This document shows, piece by piece, positions 43,321 to 51,998 of a DNA stretch of 64,000 bases. How positions within the stretch are numbered: the first letter of the stretch is position 1; each line of letters opens with the position of its first letter. The notes under the pieces were generated by a model that was given only the letters and a program-made list of their open reading frames with translations, was not told the origin of the DNA and made no database searches. The position numbers and the translations under genes are program-made. This DNA comes from Nocardiopsis endophytica. GTDB lineage: Bacteria > Actinomycetota > Actinomycetes > Streptosporangiales > Streptosporangiaceae. Where the stretch lies: assembly GCF_027706725.1 (NCBI RefSeq), contig NZ_JAQFWQ010000011.1:1-64000 (forward strand), in the 5' to 3' direction.

Positions 43321-43916
43321 CGTTCGCCCGCCTCGCCGCCGTCTCCGCCCGCCAGCAGTGCGGACGCCGACGCGCGCAGTGAGGCGCGCAACTCGTCCTC
43401 GCCCATGCCGCCGGTGATCAGGCGGCGCAGCTGCCCGGCCCCCACGGCCCAGTTCACCAGGGACAGCAGCATGAACAGCAGCACCTCCGGGCGCATGTCC
43501 GCGCGCACGCGGCCGCTGCGCTGGGCCTCGGCGATCACCTCGACCTTGCGGCGGTAGCGCTCGGTCCGCCAGTCCTCCGCCGGGACCGGCCCGTCGGTGT
43601 AGTGCAGCTCCTCCCACATCAGCAGCCGCAGGTACTCGGGCTGCTCGCGGTGGTAGTCGTGGACGCGCACCACGTATTCGGCGAGGTCGTCGCCCTCCTG
43701 CAGCGGCACCTCCGCCGACAGCCGCGAGCAGGCGTCCGAGAGCACCGTGGTGAACAGCTGCTCCTTGCCGCCGAAGTAGTCGTAGATCGCCCGCTTGTTG
43801 GCCTCGGCCGCGGCGGCGATCCGGTCCACGCGGGCGCCCGCGATCCCGTGGTCGGCGAATTCCCGTGTCGCCGCGCGGAGGATGCGGGCTCGGGTGGCGG
43901 CGGCGTCGTATCCCAT
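43308..43916 (-). CDS. TetR-family repressor divergent from an MFS transporter
   Basis: A 202-residue TetR protein (HTH at about 5-50: RILRAATREFADHGIAGARVDRIAAAAEANKRAIYDYFGGKEQLF) with a C-terminal TetR_C-like domain. It is divergent from an MFS efflux gene, with two perfect operators between them. Classic drug-efflux pair: the protein likely represses the transporter until an exported compound binds. Confidence 0.9.
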   Translation of the reverse strand: MGYDAAATRARILRAATREFADHGIAGARVDRIAAAAEANKRAIYDYFGGKEQLFTTVLSDACSRLSAEVPLQEGDDLAEYVVRVHDYHREQPEYLRLLMWEELHYTDGPVPAEDWRTERYRRKVEVIAEAQRSGRVRADMRPEVLLFMLLSLVNWAVGAGQLRRLITGGMGEDELRASLRASASALLAGGDGGEAGERPAP

Positions 43917-43935
43917 GGGATCCACACTACATTTT

Positions 43936-44008
43936 CGAACCAGACGGTTCGTTCTCTTCGCTCCGAGGTGTAGAGTCGCCCTCGCCACCAACCGAACCAT
44001 CTGGTTCG
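43936..44008. promoter_or_regulatory. twin TetR operators of the MFS/TetR divergon
   Basis: Two 16 bp perfect palindromes, CGAACCAGACGGTTCG at 43936-43951 and CGAACCATCTGGTTCG at 43993-44008, sharing the half-site CGAACC. One lies next to the TetR start, the other 30 bp before the MFS start. Confidence 0.9.
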
Positions 44009-44037
44009 TTCTTTCCTCTCCCCTTCGGAGGTCGACC

Positions 44038-45294
44038 ATGCCCGCACCGTCAACCGCGGAGCACCCGGCCGGGTCCCGACCCGCGAACGCCCCCGGAGCG
44101 GACGCCCCGGCGGGCATCACCGGGACGCTCACCGCCGTGCTCGCCCTGGCCTGCGCCGTGACGGTCGCCAACATCTACCTCAGCGCCCCGCTGCTCGGGC
44201 TGGTCTCCGACACCATGGGCATCAGCGCCGACCAGGCCGGGCTGGTGACCACCGCCGGACAGCTCGGCTACGCGCTGGGCCTGTTGTTCCTGCTGCCGCT
44301 CAGCGACACGGTGCGGCGGCGCCCGTTACTAGTCGCCCTGGTCGTCGGAACCGTCGCCGGCCTGGCCACCGCCGCGGCGGCCCCCGGGCTGCCCGCGCTC
44401 GCCGCGGCGATGCTGGCGGCGGGGGCCTTCACCGTCATCCCGCAGCTGCTCGTGCCCGTCGCGGCGGGCCTGGCCGGCCCACAGCGGCGCGGACGGGTGG
44501 TCTCCCTGCTGCAGGCCGGGGTGTTCACCGGCGCGATCGCCGCGCGCGTGGTCGGCGGCGCCTTCGGCGAGTTCGCCGGGTGGCGGCCGGTGTTCATCGC
44601 GGCGGCGGTGGCCACGGCGGCCGTCGGCGCGCTGACCATCGCCCTGCTCCCCCGCTCGGCCGACGCCCCCGCGGCCGCACCCGGGGGCGCGCGCCCGTCC
44701 TACCCGGCGCTGCTGGCGTCCCTGCCCGGCCTGCTGCGCACCTCCGCGCTGCGCCGGTCGCTGCTGTTCCAGGGGGCGGCGTTCGCCGCGTTCAACATGG
44801 TCTGGACCGCGCTGGTCTTCCTGCTCACCGGGCCCGGGTACGGGTTCTCGACCCTCGGTGCCTCGCTCTTCGGCGCCTTCGGGGCCCTCGGCATCCTGGT
44901 GGCGCCCGTCGCCGGGCGGGCGATCGACCGGTTCGGCACCTGGCCGGTGCGGGGCGCCGGCCTAGCGACGATCACGGCCGGGGCCGCCCTGCTGATGGCG
45001 GCGCACCTGGGCCCGCCCGTGGCCGCCGTGGGCATCGCAGTGCTCTACGCCGGGCTCCAGGCCGCGCAGGTCGGCAACCAGACCGCGGTGCTGGCGGCCA
45101 ACCCCGAGGCCGGGGGCCGCATGAACACGGTCTTCATGTTCGGCACCTTCCTGGCCGGGGCCGCCGGGTCGGGGGTGGGCGCCGCCCTGTACGAGGCCTT
45201 CGGGTGGGTCGCCGCAAGCGGCGCGGCGGCGGCCACCGTCGCGGTCGCCCTGGCCGCGTGGGCCCTGCTCACCGCCGCCGACCGCCGCCGTTGA
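44038..45294 (+). CDS. MFS transporter (drug/metabolite efflux)
   Basis: A 418-residue major facilitator with 12 predicted membrane segments. The inter-helix motif after helix 2 is LLPLSDTVRRRPLL, a DxxxRR-type motif A. The second half contains GRAIDRFGTWPV. Upstream palindromic operators and the divergent TetR gene imply substrate-induced export. Substrate not predictable. Confidence 0.9.
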   Translation: MPAPSTAEHPAGSRPANAPGADAPAGITGTLTAVLALACAVTVANIYLSAPLLGLVSDTMGISADQAGLVTTAGQLGYALGLLFLLPLSDTVRRRPLLVALVVGTVAGLATAAAAPGLPALAAAMLAAGAFTVIPQLLVPVAAGLAGPQRRGRVVSLLQAGVFTGAIAARVVGGAFGEFAGWRPVFIAAAVATAAVGALTIALLPRSADAPAAAPGGARPSYPALLASLPGLLRTSALRRSLLFQGAAFAAFNMVWTALVFLLTGPGYGFSTLGASLFGAFGALGILVAPVAGRAIDRFGTWPVRGAGLATITAGAALLMAAHLGPPVAAVGIAVLYAGLQAAQVGNQTAVLAANPEAGGRMNTVFMFGTFLAGAAGSGVGAALYEAFGWVAASGAAAATVAVALAAWALLTAADRRR

Positions 45295-45307
45295 GCCCCG
45301 GCGGCGC

Positions 45308-45826
45308 TCATCGCCCCGACCGGGCCCTGAGGTAGGCGCCCGAGGCGGGGAGGAACATCGCGACCAGGGCCACGGGGACCGCGGCGATGTGCACCGCCCG
45401 GACGGCGAAGTAGGCCAGCCGCGCCCCGTCCGCCTGCGCGAGGGCCGCCGCGGGGTCGCCTCCGCCCGCGAACCAGGCGGCGAGCGGGACGACCAGGGTC
45501 CCGAACCCGATGACCCCGAGAAGGACCGTGAGGGCGATCCGTGCCCAGGCCCGGCCCCGGTGGAGGAACAGGACGAGCGCGGCCGCACCCGAGTAGACGG
45601 CGACGCGCAGGGCGATCGCGGCGGCGAGCCCCGCGGTCATGCCCTCCTCCAGCGCCATGCCGGTGGCCCCGATGACGGATTCGACGACACCCGCCCCGAT
45701 CGCCACCAGCCAGAACAGGCACGCGACGCGCAGCGGCCGGGGCACGGAGGCCGACGCGCCCCCGGCTCTCGGGGCGTCGGCGGAAGGGGCGGTCGGCGTG
45801 GTGGAGGTGGGGATCGTGCCGGGCAT
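45308..45826 (-). CDS. small multi-spanning membrane protein, unknown function
   Basis: A 172-residue protein with a Ser/Thr/Pro-rich N-terminus and four hydrophobic segments (about 32-50, 67-88, 97-117, 140-160). No family is recognised with confidence. It is convergent with the MFS gene. Its 5' region begins with one of three consecutive hairpins (45836-45982). Confidence 0.65.
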   Translation of the reverse strand: MPGTIPTSTTPTAPSADAPRAGGASASVPRPLRVACLFWLVAIGAGVVESVIGATGMALEEGMTAGLAAAIALRVAVYSGAAALVLFLHRGRAWARIALTVLLGVIGFGTLVVPLAAWFAGGGDPAAALAQADGARLAYFAVRAVHIAAVPVALVAMFLPASGAYLRARSGR

Positions 45827-45835
45827 GTGCGCCTC

Positions 45836-45982
45836 CGAGGCTGGGGTCCGGTATCGGAACCCCAGCCTCGGGCACGGAGCCCTGGCCCGTCAGGAGGGCG
45901 CTCACGTGACCGGTGGGTGGTGCGCGGACCACCCACCGGTGGTACGAGGGGGCCCATTCCCCTGCCGGGATGGGCCCCCTCG
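45836..45982. repeat. three consecutive perfect inverted repeats (12-13 bp stems)
   Basis: Stems: CGAGGCTGGGGT / ACCCCAGCCTCG (45836-45870); ACCGGTGGGTGGT / ACCACCCACCGGT (45909-45940); CGAGGGGGCCCAT / ATGGGCCCCCTCG (45945-45982). The last begins 1 bp past the stop of the SgcJ-like gene, so it should terminate it; the first lies just upstream of the membrane protein gene. Confidence 0.85.
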
Positions 45983-45983
45983 C

Positions 45984-46418
45984 TCACTCCTCTACCACCT
46001 CCGTGTTCTGGCAGGCGGTGAGGAGCCACTCCCCCTCCTCTTTGGCCATGACGTACAGCGGGCTGCCCTCGGGCCCCACCTGCTCGCCGTTGGGCCCCCA
46101 GTAGCGCTGGCGCACCTTGACCGCGGCCACGTCCGGGCGGATGAACAGCACGCTCAGCACCTCGTAGGTGGGCGTGTTGCCCTGCATCGCGCCGGGAAGC
46201 ACCTTGCGGGTGAAGGCGCCGATCTCCTCCCGTCCGATGAGGCGCTTGCCGTGCCCCGTGGTCCAGATGGCATCACTGCGGAAGTACCGGATGAACTCCT
46301 CAGGGAGCTCGTTGCGCTGTGCGTGCTCGACTCCGGCGACGACCTTCTCGATCGCCTTGATCTGGGCCTCCGCGTCCGCGGGGGCGTTCTCCGTCTTCTC
46401 GAACTCCGTGGTGTCCAT
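45984..46418 (-). CDS. SgcJ/EcaC-like NTF2-fold protein under a SoxR-like promoter
   Basis: A 144-residue protein of the SgcJ/EcaC (SnoaL/DUF4440-like) family: IKAIEKVVAGVEHAQRNELPEEFIRYFRSDAIWTTGHGKRLIGREEIGAFTRKV, then a beta-rich C-terminus. The start at 46418 follows GAGGGTGGGG. The upstream SoxR-type promoter would place the transcription start at or next to the ATG, suggesting a leaderless transcript. SgcJ-like proteins are common in SoxR or stress regulons of actinomycetes; the reaction is unknown. Confidence 0.8.
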   Translation of the reverse strand: MDTTEFEKTENAPADAEAQIKAIEKVVAGVEHAQRNELPEEFIRYFRSDAIWTTGHGKRLIGREEIGAFTRKVLPGAMQGNTPTYEVLSVLFIRPDVAAVKVRQRYWGPNGEQVGPEGSPLYVMAKEEGEWLLTACQNTEVVEE

Positions 46419-46424
46419 GGCCCC

Positions 46425-46455
46425 ACCCTCGGACATCAAGTTCAGTTGAGGTCAA
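46425..46455 (-). promoter_or_regulatory. SoxR/MerR-type promoter of the SgcJ-like gene
   Basis: CATCAAGTTCAGTTGAGG at 46434-46451 differs by one base from the box at 19963-19980. TTGACC at 46455-46450, a 19 bp spacer and GAGGGT at 46430-46425 copy the layout of the QOR promoter. Confidence 0.75.
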
Positions 46456-46530
46456 GGCCTAGAGCGATGTGACCGCCGTCCCACCACCGGGCCCACGCCG
46501 TGGCGCCCCAGGGCGCCGCCCCGGCGGCGC

Positions 46531-47517
46531 TCAGTCGTCGGCCGGGCTGTCCAGCAGGACCTGGGCCACCGCGCTGTCCGTCACCAGGGTCGTCACGAGC
46601 CCGCTCTTGAGCGCCGCCCCGATCGCCCGGGCCTTGGCCTCGTCCCCCGCCCCGGCGACCGCGACCACCTCGGGCACCTTGCGCAGCTGCTCGGCCCGGA
46701 TGCTGATCACGCGCTCGTCCAGGTCGCAGTGGACCGGCTCGCCCTCGGCGTCGATCAGCTGGGCCGATACCTCCGCGCGCACCCCCAGGCCCTCGTAGCG
46801 GGCCCGCGAGTCCGGGTCGAGGGCCTGGTAGACCGTGGAGTTGCGCTCGTCCCAGCCGCCGATGGCCACCACCGCGGTGGTCAGCCGGTCGTAGTGGGCG
46901 AACGCCGCCGCGATGCCGGGGTCGGCGCGCAGCGTGGCCGCCGTGGCCGCGTCCGGGAGGATCAGCGGGGCGTAGACCGGGTAGGCCGTGCCGCCCGCCA
47001 GCGACGCCGCCCGGCGCACCGTCTCCACCGACCCGCCGCCCTCGGCGAACTCCGAGAGCACCCCGTTGAGCTGCACCACCGTGCACCGGGGCAGCTCGGC
47101 CAGCTCGGCGCCCATCGCCTGCAGCACCCGGCTCCAGGCCAGGCCCAGCACCTCGCCGTGGCGCACGATCTCCGGCAGCAGGCGCGCCGCCGCCGACCCC
47201 AGCGCCCTGCGGGTCTCGACCGGGTCCTCGGCCGCCTCCACGACGATGGCCCGGTGCAGCCCGTAGGCCTCCCGCAGCCGCTCCGACAGCGCGCCGTCGA
47301 GCCGCTCGGGCAGGCGCACGTCGATGCGGACGATGCCCGCGCCGCGGGCCGCCTCCAGGTCGCGGGCGACCTTGAACCGGCTCAGCCCGAACTCCTCGGC
47401 GATCTCCACCTTCGAGCGCCCGTCCAGGTAGAACCTGCGGGCGATCGCGGCCAGCCGCACCATCTCCGCGGGGCCGCTCGGGGCGGCCTCCTGCGCCTCA
47501 CTCCGCCGTTCGCTCAT
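46531..47517 (-). CDS. SorC/DeoR-type sugar-binding transcriptional regulator
   Basis: A 328-residue SorC-family regulator. The HTH spans about 20-60 (RLAAIARRFYLDGRSKVEIAEEFGLSRFKVARDLEAARGAGIV), and the rest is the sugar-binding domain with the phosphosugar-binding type segments GLAWSRVLQAMG and VVAIGGWDE. The start at 47517 is divergent from the polyol operon (140 bp apart). It probably activates or represses that operon in response to a polyol or phosphorylated sugar. Confidence 0.88.
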   Translation of the reverse strand: MSERRSEAQEAAPSGPAEMVRLAAIARRFYLDGRSKVEIAEEFGLSRFKVARDLEAARGAGIVRIDVRLPERLDGALSERLREAYGLHRAIVVEAAEDPVETRRALGSAAARLLPEIVRHGEVLGLAWSRVLQAMGAELAELPRCTVVQLNGVLSEFAEGGGSVETVRRAASLAGGTAYPVYAPLILPDAATAATLRADPGIAAAFAHYDRLTTAVVAIGGWDERNSTVYQALDPDSRARYEGLGVRAEVSAQLIDAEGEPVHCDLDERVISIRAEQLRKVPEVVAVAGAGDEAKARAIGAALKSGLVTTLVTDSAVAQVLLDSPADD

Positions 47518-47657
47518 ATGCGCAGCAGTGTACTCGATCGAGCGCCGCACATTGACACCGCATTTCCAATGGGTTTTCAATACACGAAACATCTGTGACC
47601 CAGGACGCTCACATGAGCGATGCCGGTCACGGCCGTCCCCGACACCAGGAGTACCTC
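47518..47657 (+). promoter_or_regulatory. polyol operon control region
   Basis: The AT-rich centre contains the 10 bp palindrome CTCGATCGAG (47533-47542) and a -35-like TTGACA (47552-47557) followed about 18 bp later by TTCAAT. The palindrome is a candidate SorC-family operator. The Shine-Dalgarno AGGAG ends 6 bp before the GTG at 47658. Confidence 0.5.
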
Positions 47658-48668
47658 GTGCGTGCCGCCATCATCTCCCAGCCCGGAACCGTCACCGTGG
47701 GCGAGAGGCCCGAGCCCGTCCCCGCCCCCGGCGGCGTGGTGGTCCGCGTCGGCGCCTGCGGGATCTGCGGCACCGACCTGCACATCGCCGATGGCGAGTT
47801 CCCGCCCAGCCCCTACCCGCTGGTGCCCGGGCACGAGTTCGCCGGGACCGTGGCCGCCGTCGGCGAGGGCGCCCCCGGCGGCCTGCGCCCCGGCGACCGC
47901 GTGGCCGTGGACCCGTCCCTGTTCTGCGGCCACTGCGGCCCCTGCCGGTCCGGGCGCGGCAACCTGTGCGCCAACTGGGGCGCCACCGGCGACACCGTCG
48001 ACGGCGCCTTCGCCGAGTACGTCGCCGTGCCCGCCGCCAACTGCCACCGCCTGCCCGACTCGGTCAGCATGCGCCAGGGCGCCCTCGTCGAGCCGCTGTC
48101 GTGCGCGGTGCACGGCGTCCGCCGCATCGGCGCCGAGGTCGGCGAGCGCTTCCTGGTGGTCGGCGCCGGGACCATGGGGCTGCTGCTGCAGCAGCTCCTG
48201 CAGGGCTCCGGCGCGCGGGTCACCGTCGTGGACCGCAACCCGCGCCGCCTGGCGATCGCCGCCGACCTGGGCGCCGACGCCACCGCGCGGGACACCGCCG
48301 AGCTGGACGACGAGCGCTTCGACGCCGCGGTCGACGTCACCGGGGCGCCGTCGGCCATCGAGGCCGCGTTCTCCTCCCTGCGGCGGGGCGGGCGGCTGCT
48401 CGTCTTCGGCGTGGCCGCCGACGACGCGCAGGTCTCGCTGTCGCCGTTCCGCATCTACAACGACGAGATCACCATCGTGGGCTCGATGGCGGTGCTCAAC
48501 AGCTTCGGCACCGCCGTCGACCTCATCGGCCAGGGCGTGATCGAGACCGCCCCCCTGCTGACCGACGCGCTGCCGCTGGAGAAGTTCCCCGAGGCGCTGG
48601 ACATGATGCGATCGGGGACCGGAGTGAAGATCCAGGTCGTGCCCGGCGCCGACGACAGCGCCTCCTGA
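47658..48668 (+). CDS. zinc-dependent alcohol/polyol dehydrogenase
   Basis: A 336-residue MDR dehydrogenase. The catalytic zinc Cys is in GACGICGTDLHIADG and the His-Glu in PGHEFAG. The structural-zinc cysteines are in FCGHCGPCRSGRGNLC. The NAD site is VVGAGTMG. First gene of an operon for polyol use, it should oxidise a sugar alcohol such as arabitol, xylitol, sorbitol or mannitol to the ketose. The start is the GTG at 47658 after AGGAG. Confidence 0.88.
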   Translation: MRAAIISQPGTVTVGERPEPVPAPGGVVVRVGACGICGTDLHIADGEFPPSPYPLVPGHEFAGTVAAVGEGAPGGLRPGDRVAVDPSLFCGHCGPCRSGRGNLCANWGATGDTVDGAFAEYVAVPAANCHRLPDSVSMRQGALVEPLSCAVHGVRRIGAEVGERFLVVGAGTMGLLLQQLLQGSGARVTVVDRNPRRLAIAADLGADATARDTAELDDERFDAAVDVTGAPSAIEAAFSSLRRGGRLLVFGVAADDAQVSLSPFRIYNDEITIVGSMAVLNSFGTAVDLIGQGVIETAPLLTDALPLEKFPEALDMMRSGTGVKIQVVPGADDSAS

Positions 48669-48697
48669 GACCCGAAGCGATCGGAAGAGGCAGCACA

Positions 48698-50065
48698 GTG
48701 CACCCCATGCGCTCCATCCCCATCGCCCGCACGGCCGCCCTCGCCGCCGCCGGCCTGCTGCTCGCCGGCTGTGCCGGGGCCGGTGCCACCGGTTCCGGCG
48801 GCGACACCGTCCGGCTGACCGTCGCCATCGTCTCCAACCCCCAGATGCAGGACGCGATCGCGCTGCAGGACCGGTTCCGCGAGGAGAACCCGGGCATCGA
48901 GGTCGACTTCGTCTCGCTCCCGGAGAACGAGGCGCGCGCCAAGATCACCACATCGGTGGCGACCGGCGGCGGCGAGTTCGACGCCGTCATGATCAGCAAC
49001 TACGAGACGCGCCAGTGGGCCGAGTTCGGCTGGCTGGAGAACCTGCAGCCCTACATCGACGCCTCGGAGGGCTACGACGACGAGGACTTCATCCCCTCCA
49101 TCCGCGAGGACCTCTCGCACGAGGGCGACATGTACTCGGTGCCCTTCTACGGCGAGTCCTCCTTCCTGGCCTACCGCGAGGACCTCTTCGAGGAGGCCGG
49201 GGTCGAGATGCCGGAGAACCCCACCTGGGAGGAGGTGGCCGGGCTGGCGGCCGAGCTGGACGGCGTGGAGCCCGGCGTGTCCGGGATCTGCATGCGCGGC
49301 CTGGCCGGGTGGGGCGAGATGCTCAGCCCGTTCAACAGCATGCTCAACACCTTCGGCGGGCGCTGGTACGACCGGGGCTGGAACGCCGAGCTGGACTCGC
49401 CCGAGTTCCGCCGCACCGCCGACTTCTACGTCGACCTGGTGCGCGCGCACGGCCAGCCCGGCGCCGCCAACAGCGGCTTCGGCGACTGCCTGAACCGGTA
49501 CGCCCAGGGGCGGGCCGCGATGTTCTACGACTCCACCTCCATGGTGAGCACCATCGAGGACGACAGCGCCGGGAAGGTGGCCGGGCTCAACGGCTACGCC
49601 CCCGCCCCGGTGGCCGAGACCGACTACGGCGGCTGGCTCTACACCTGGTCGCTGGGCATCCCCGCCACCTCCGAGCACAAGGAGGAGGCCTGGCGGTTCC
49701 TGGAGTGGATGACCGACAAGGACTACATCCGCCTGGTGGCCGACGAGTACGGGTGGCAGCGGGTCCCGCCGGGCAACCGGCTCTCGACCTTCGAGGAGCC
49801 GGGGTACCAGGAGGCCGCGGGCGCCTACGCCGACCCCATGCTGCAGGGCATCGAGCAGGCCGACCCCGCCGACCCGGGCACGCGCCCCGTCCCCTACCAG
49901 GGCATCGGGTTCCTCGCCATCCCCGAGTTCCAGGACCTGGGCACCCGCGTCAGCCAGCAGCTCAGCGCCGCCATCGCCGGCCAGGTCACCGTCGGTGAGG
50001 CGCTCGCGCAGAGCCAGCGCTACGCCCAGGACGTCGGCGACACCTACAAGGAGGACGAGCGATGA
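48698..50065 (+). CDS. ABC transporter solute-binding lipoprotein (sugar/polyol)
   Basis: A 455-residue extracellular binding protein. The N-terminus is a lipoprotein signal with lipobox LLAGC (about 21-25), followed by a type 1 binding fold (VRLTVAIVSNPQMQDAI, and GWLYTWSLGIPATSEHKEEAWRFLEWM). It resembles family 1 binding proteins of SmoE/MtlE polyol systems. GTG at 48698 has GGAAGAGG seven bases upstream. It delivers substrate to the two downstream permeases; no ATPase is encoded, so a shared MsiK-type ATPase is likely. Confidence 0.9.
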   Translation: MHPMRSIPIARTAALAAAGLLLAGCAGAGATGSGGDTVRLTVAIVSNPQMQDAIALQDRFREENPGIEVDFVSLPENEARAKITTSVATGGGEFDAVMISNYETRQWAEFGWLENLQPYIDASEGYDDEDFIPSIREDLSHEGDMYSVPFYGESSFLAYREDLFEEAGVEMPENPTWEEVAGLAAELDGVEPGVSGICMRGLAGWGEMLSPFNSMLNTFGGRWYDRGWNAELDSPEFRRTADFYVDLVRAHGQPGAANSGFGDCLNRYAQGRAAMFYDSTSMVSTIEDDSAGKVAGLNGYAPAPVAETDYGGWLYTWSLGIPATSEHKEEAWRFLEWMTDKDYIRLVADEYGWQRVPPGNRLSTFEEPGYQEAAGAYADPMLQGIEQADPADPGTRPVPYQGIGFLAIPEFQDLGTRVSQQLSAAIAGQVTVGEALAQSQRYAQDVGDTYKEDER

Positions 50066-51018
50066 GCGCCGCGACAGCGCCCGCGCGCGAGGCCCACGCG
50101 GCGCCCGCCCGGCGGCCGGACAAGGAGCGGAGCCGGCGCGCGGCCGGGTGGGCGCGGCGCGCGCCCCTCCTGCCCGCCCTGGTGTTCCTGCTGGCCACCA
50201 CCCAGCTGCCGTTCCTGGCGACGATCTTCTACTCGCTGCGGTCGTGGAACCTGCTGCGGCCCGACTCCCAGGCGTGGGTGGGCCTGGCCAACTACGCCCG
50301 CGTCTTCACCGACCGGCAGTTCCTCGGGGCGGCGGCCAACACGGTCCTGATCACCGCCTCCTGCGTGGTGGTGGCGATGCTGCTGGGCATCGGCCTGGCG
50401 CTGCTGCTGGACCGCCCGTTCCGCGGGCGCGGGGTGGCGCGCACCATGATCATCACCCCGTTCCTGGTGCTGCCGGTGGCCACGGCGCTGCTGTGGAAGC
50501 ACATCATGTTCGAGCCGGTGTTCGGCCTGGTGAACTTCGTGCTGGGGCCGCTGGGCGCCGCCGACACCGACTGGGTGTCGCAGTCGCCGGTGTTCTCGGT
50601 GGTGGTGGCCCTGGTGTGGCAGTGGACGCCGTTCATGACCCTGCTGGTGCTGGCGGGGCTGCAGAGCCAGGGGCGCGACGTCATCGAGGCCGGCCAGGTC
50701 GACGGGGCGTCCCGGTGGCAGATGTTCGTCTGGATCACGCTGCCGCACCTGCGCCGCTACATCGAGCTGGGCGTGCTGCTGGGGTCGATCTACGTGGTGA
50801 ACACCTTCGACACGATCTACATGATGACCCAGGGCGGCCCCGGGACCGCCAGCTCCAACCTGCCCTTCTACATCTACCAGCGGACCTTCCTCGGGTTCGA
50901 CATCGGACAGTCGGCGGCCATGGGGGTCGTGGTGGTGGTCGGGACCATCATCGTGGCCACGCTCGCCCTCCGGCTGATCTTCCGGACGTTCATGAACGCA
51001 CAGGAGGCGAGAACGTGA
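50062..51018 (+). CDS. sugar/polyol ABC transporter permease 1
   Basis: A 318-residue MalF-type permease with six membrane segments. The EAA loop, which contacts the ATPase, is VIEAGQVDGASRWQMFVWITLPHL (about 213-236). ATGA overlap with the binding-protein gene. Pairs with the next permease as a heterodimer. Confidence 0.92.
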   Translation: MSAATAPAREAHAAPARRPDKERSRRAAGWARRAPLLPALVFLLATTQLPFLATIFYSLRSWNLLRPDSQAWVGLANYARVFTDRQFLGAAANTVLITASCVVVAMLLGIGLALLLDRPFRGRGVARTMIITPFLVLPVATALLWKHIMFEPVFGLVNFVLGPLGAADTDWVSQSPVFSVVVALVWQWTPFMTLLVLAGLQSQGRDVIEAGQVDGASRWQMFVWITLPHLRRYIELGVLLGSIYVVNTFDTIYMMTQGGPGTASSNLPFYIYQRTFLGFDIGQSAAMGVVVVVGTIIVATLALRLIFRTFMNAQEART

Positions 51019-51866
51019 CCGCCGTGAGCACCCAGCGCCCGGCGCGCCGCCCCCGCGGGAGCGCGCGCGGCACCGCACTGACCGCGGCCACATGGGCGAT
51101 CGCGCTGCTGTTCGTCTCACCGGTGCTGTGGCTGGTGCTGACCGCCTTCAAGGAGGAGAACCAGGCGGCGACCGACCCGCCCACGCTGTTCTTCCAGCCG
51201 ACGCTGGACCGGTTCACCGCGGTCCTGGGCGCCGACTTCCTGCCGTACCTGGGCAACTCGCTCATCGCCACCGCCGCCTCGACCGTGCTGGTCCTGGTGC
51301 TGGGGCTGCCCGCCGCGTACGCGCTGTCGGTCGCGCCGGTCAAGCGCACCCAGGACGTGCTGTTCTTCTTCATCTCCACCAAGATGCTGCCGGTGGTGGC
51401 GGTCGTGGTGCCGATCTACGTGGCCGCGTCGTGGCTGTCCATGCTGGACAACGTGTGGACCCTGGTCGTGCTCTACACGGCGATGAACCTGCCGATCGCG
51501 GTGTGGATGCTGCGCTCGTTCTTCCTGGAGGTGCCCGGGGCGATCGTGGAGGCGGCGCGCGTCGAGGGCGCCGGGCTGGGCCGCATCCTGTGGTCGGTGA
51601 TGCTGCCGGTGATGGCGCCCGGCATCGCCGCCACCGCGCTGATCTGCACGATCTTCGCGTGGAACGAGTTCTTCTTCGCGGTGAACCTGACCGCCGCCCA
51701 GGCGGCGACCGTGCCGGTCTTCCTGACCGGGTTCATCACCAGCGAGGGCCTGTTCGTGGCGCAGCTGTCGGCGGCGGCCGTGATGGCCTCGCTGCCCATC
51801 GTGGTGGTCGGCTGGACCGCCCAGCGGCAGCTGGTGCGCGGCCTGTCGATGGGCGCGGTGAAATAG
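51015..51866 (+). CDS. sugar/polyol ABC transporter permease 2
   Basis: A 283-residue MalG-type permease with six membrane segments. The EAA loop reads IVEAARVEGAGLGRILWSVMLPVMAPG (about 177-203). The GTG at 51015 overlaps the previous stop as GTGA and follows AGGAGG. It completes the membrane part of the importer. Confidence 0.92.
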   Translation: MTAVSTQRPARRPRGSARGTALTAATWAIALLFVSPVLWLVLTAFKEENQAATDPPTLFFQPTLDRFTAVLGADFLPYLGNSLIATAASTVLVLVLGLPAAYALSVAPVKRTQDVLFFFISTKMLPVVAVVVPIYVAASWLSMLDNVWTLVVLYTAMNLPIAVWMLRSFFLEVPGAIVEAARVEGAGLGRILWSVMLPVMAPGIAATALICTIFAWNEFFFAVNLTAAQAATVPVFLTGFITSEGLFVAQLSAAAVMASLPIVVVGWTAQRQLVRGLSMGAVK

Positions 51867-51998
51867 GGGGCCACGGCGGGGGCGGCGGGGCGCGGCCCCG
51901 GCCGTCCCCGCCATGATGGAGAACCGTCGGACAGTCCCGGTCCCGGTGGGGCGGTGCTCGGCACCGCCCCACCGGGACCGCCGAACGTCGGGAGACAC

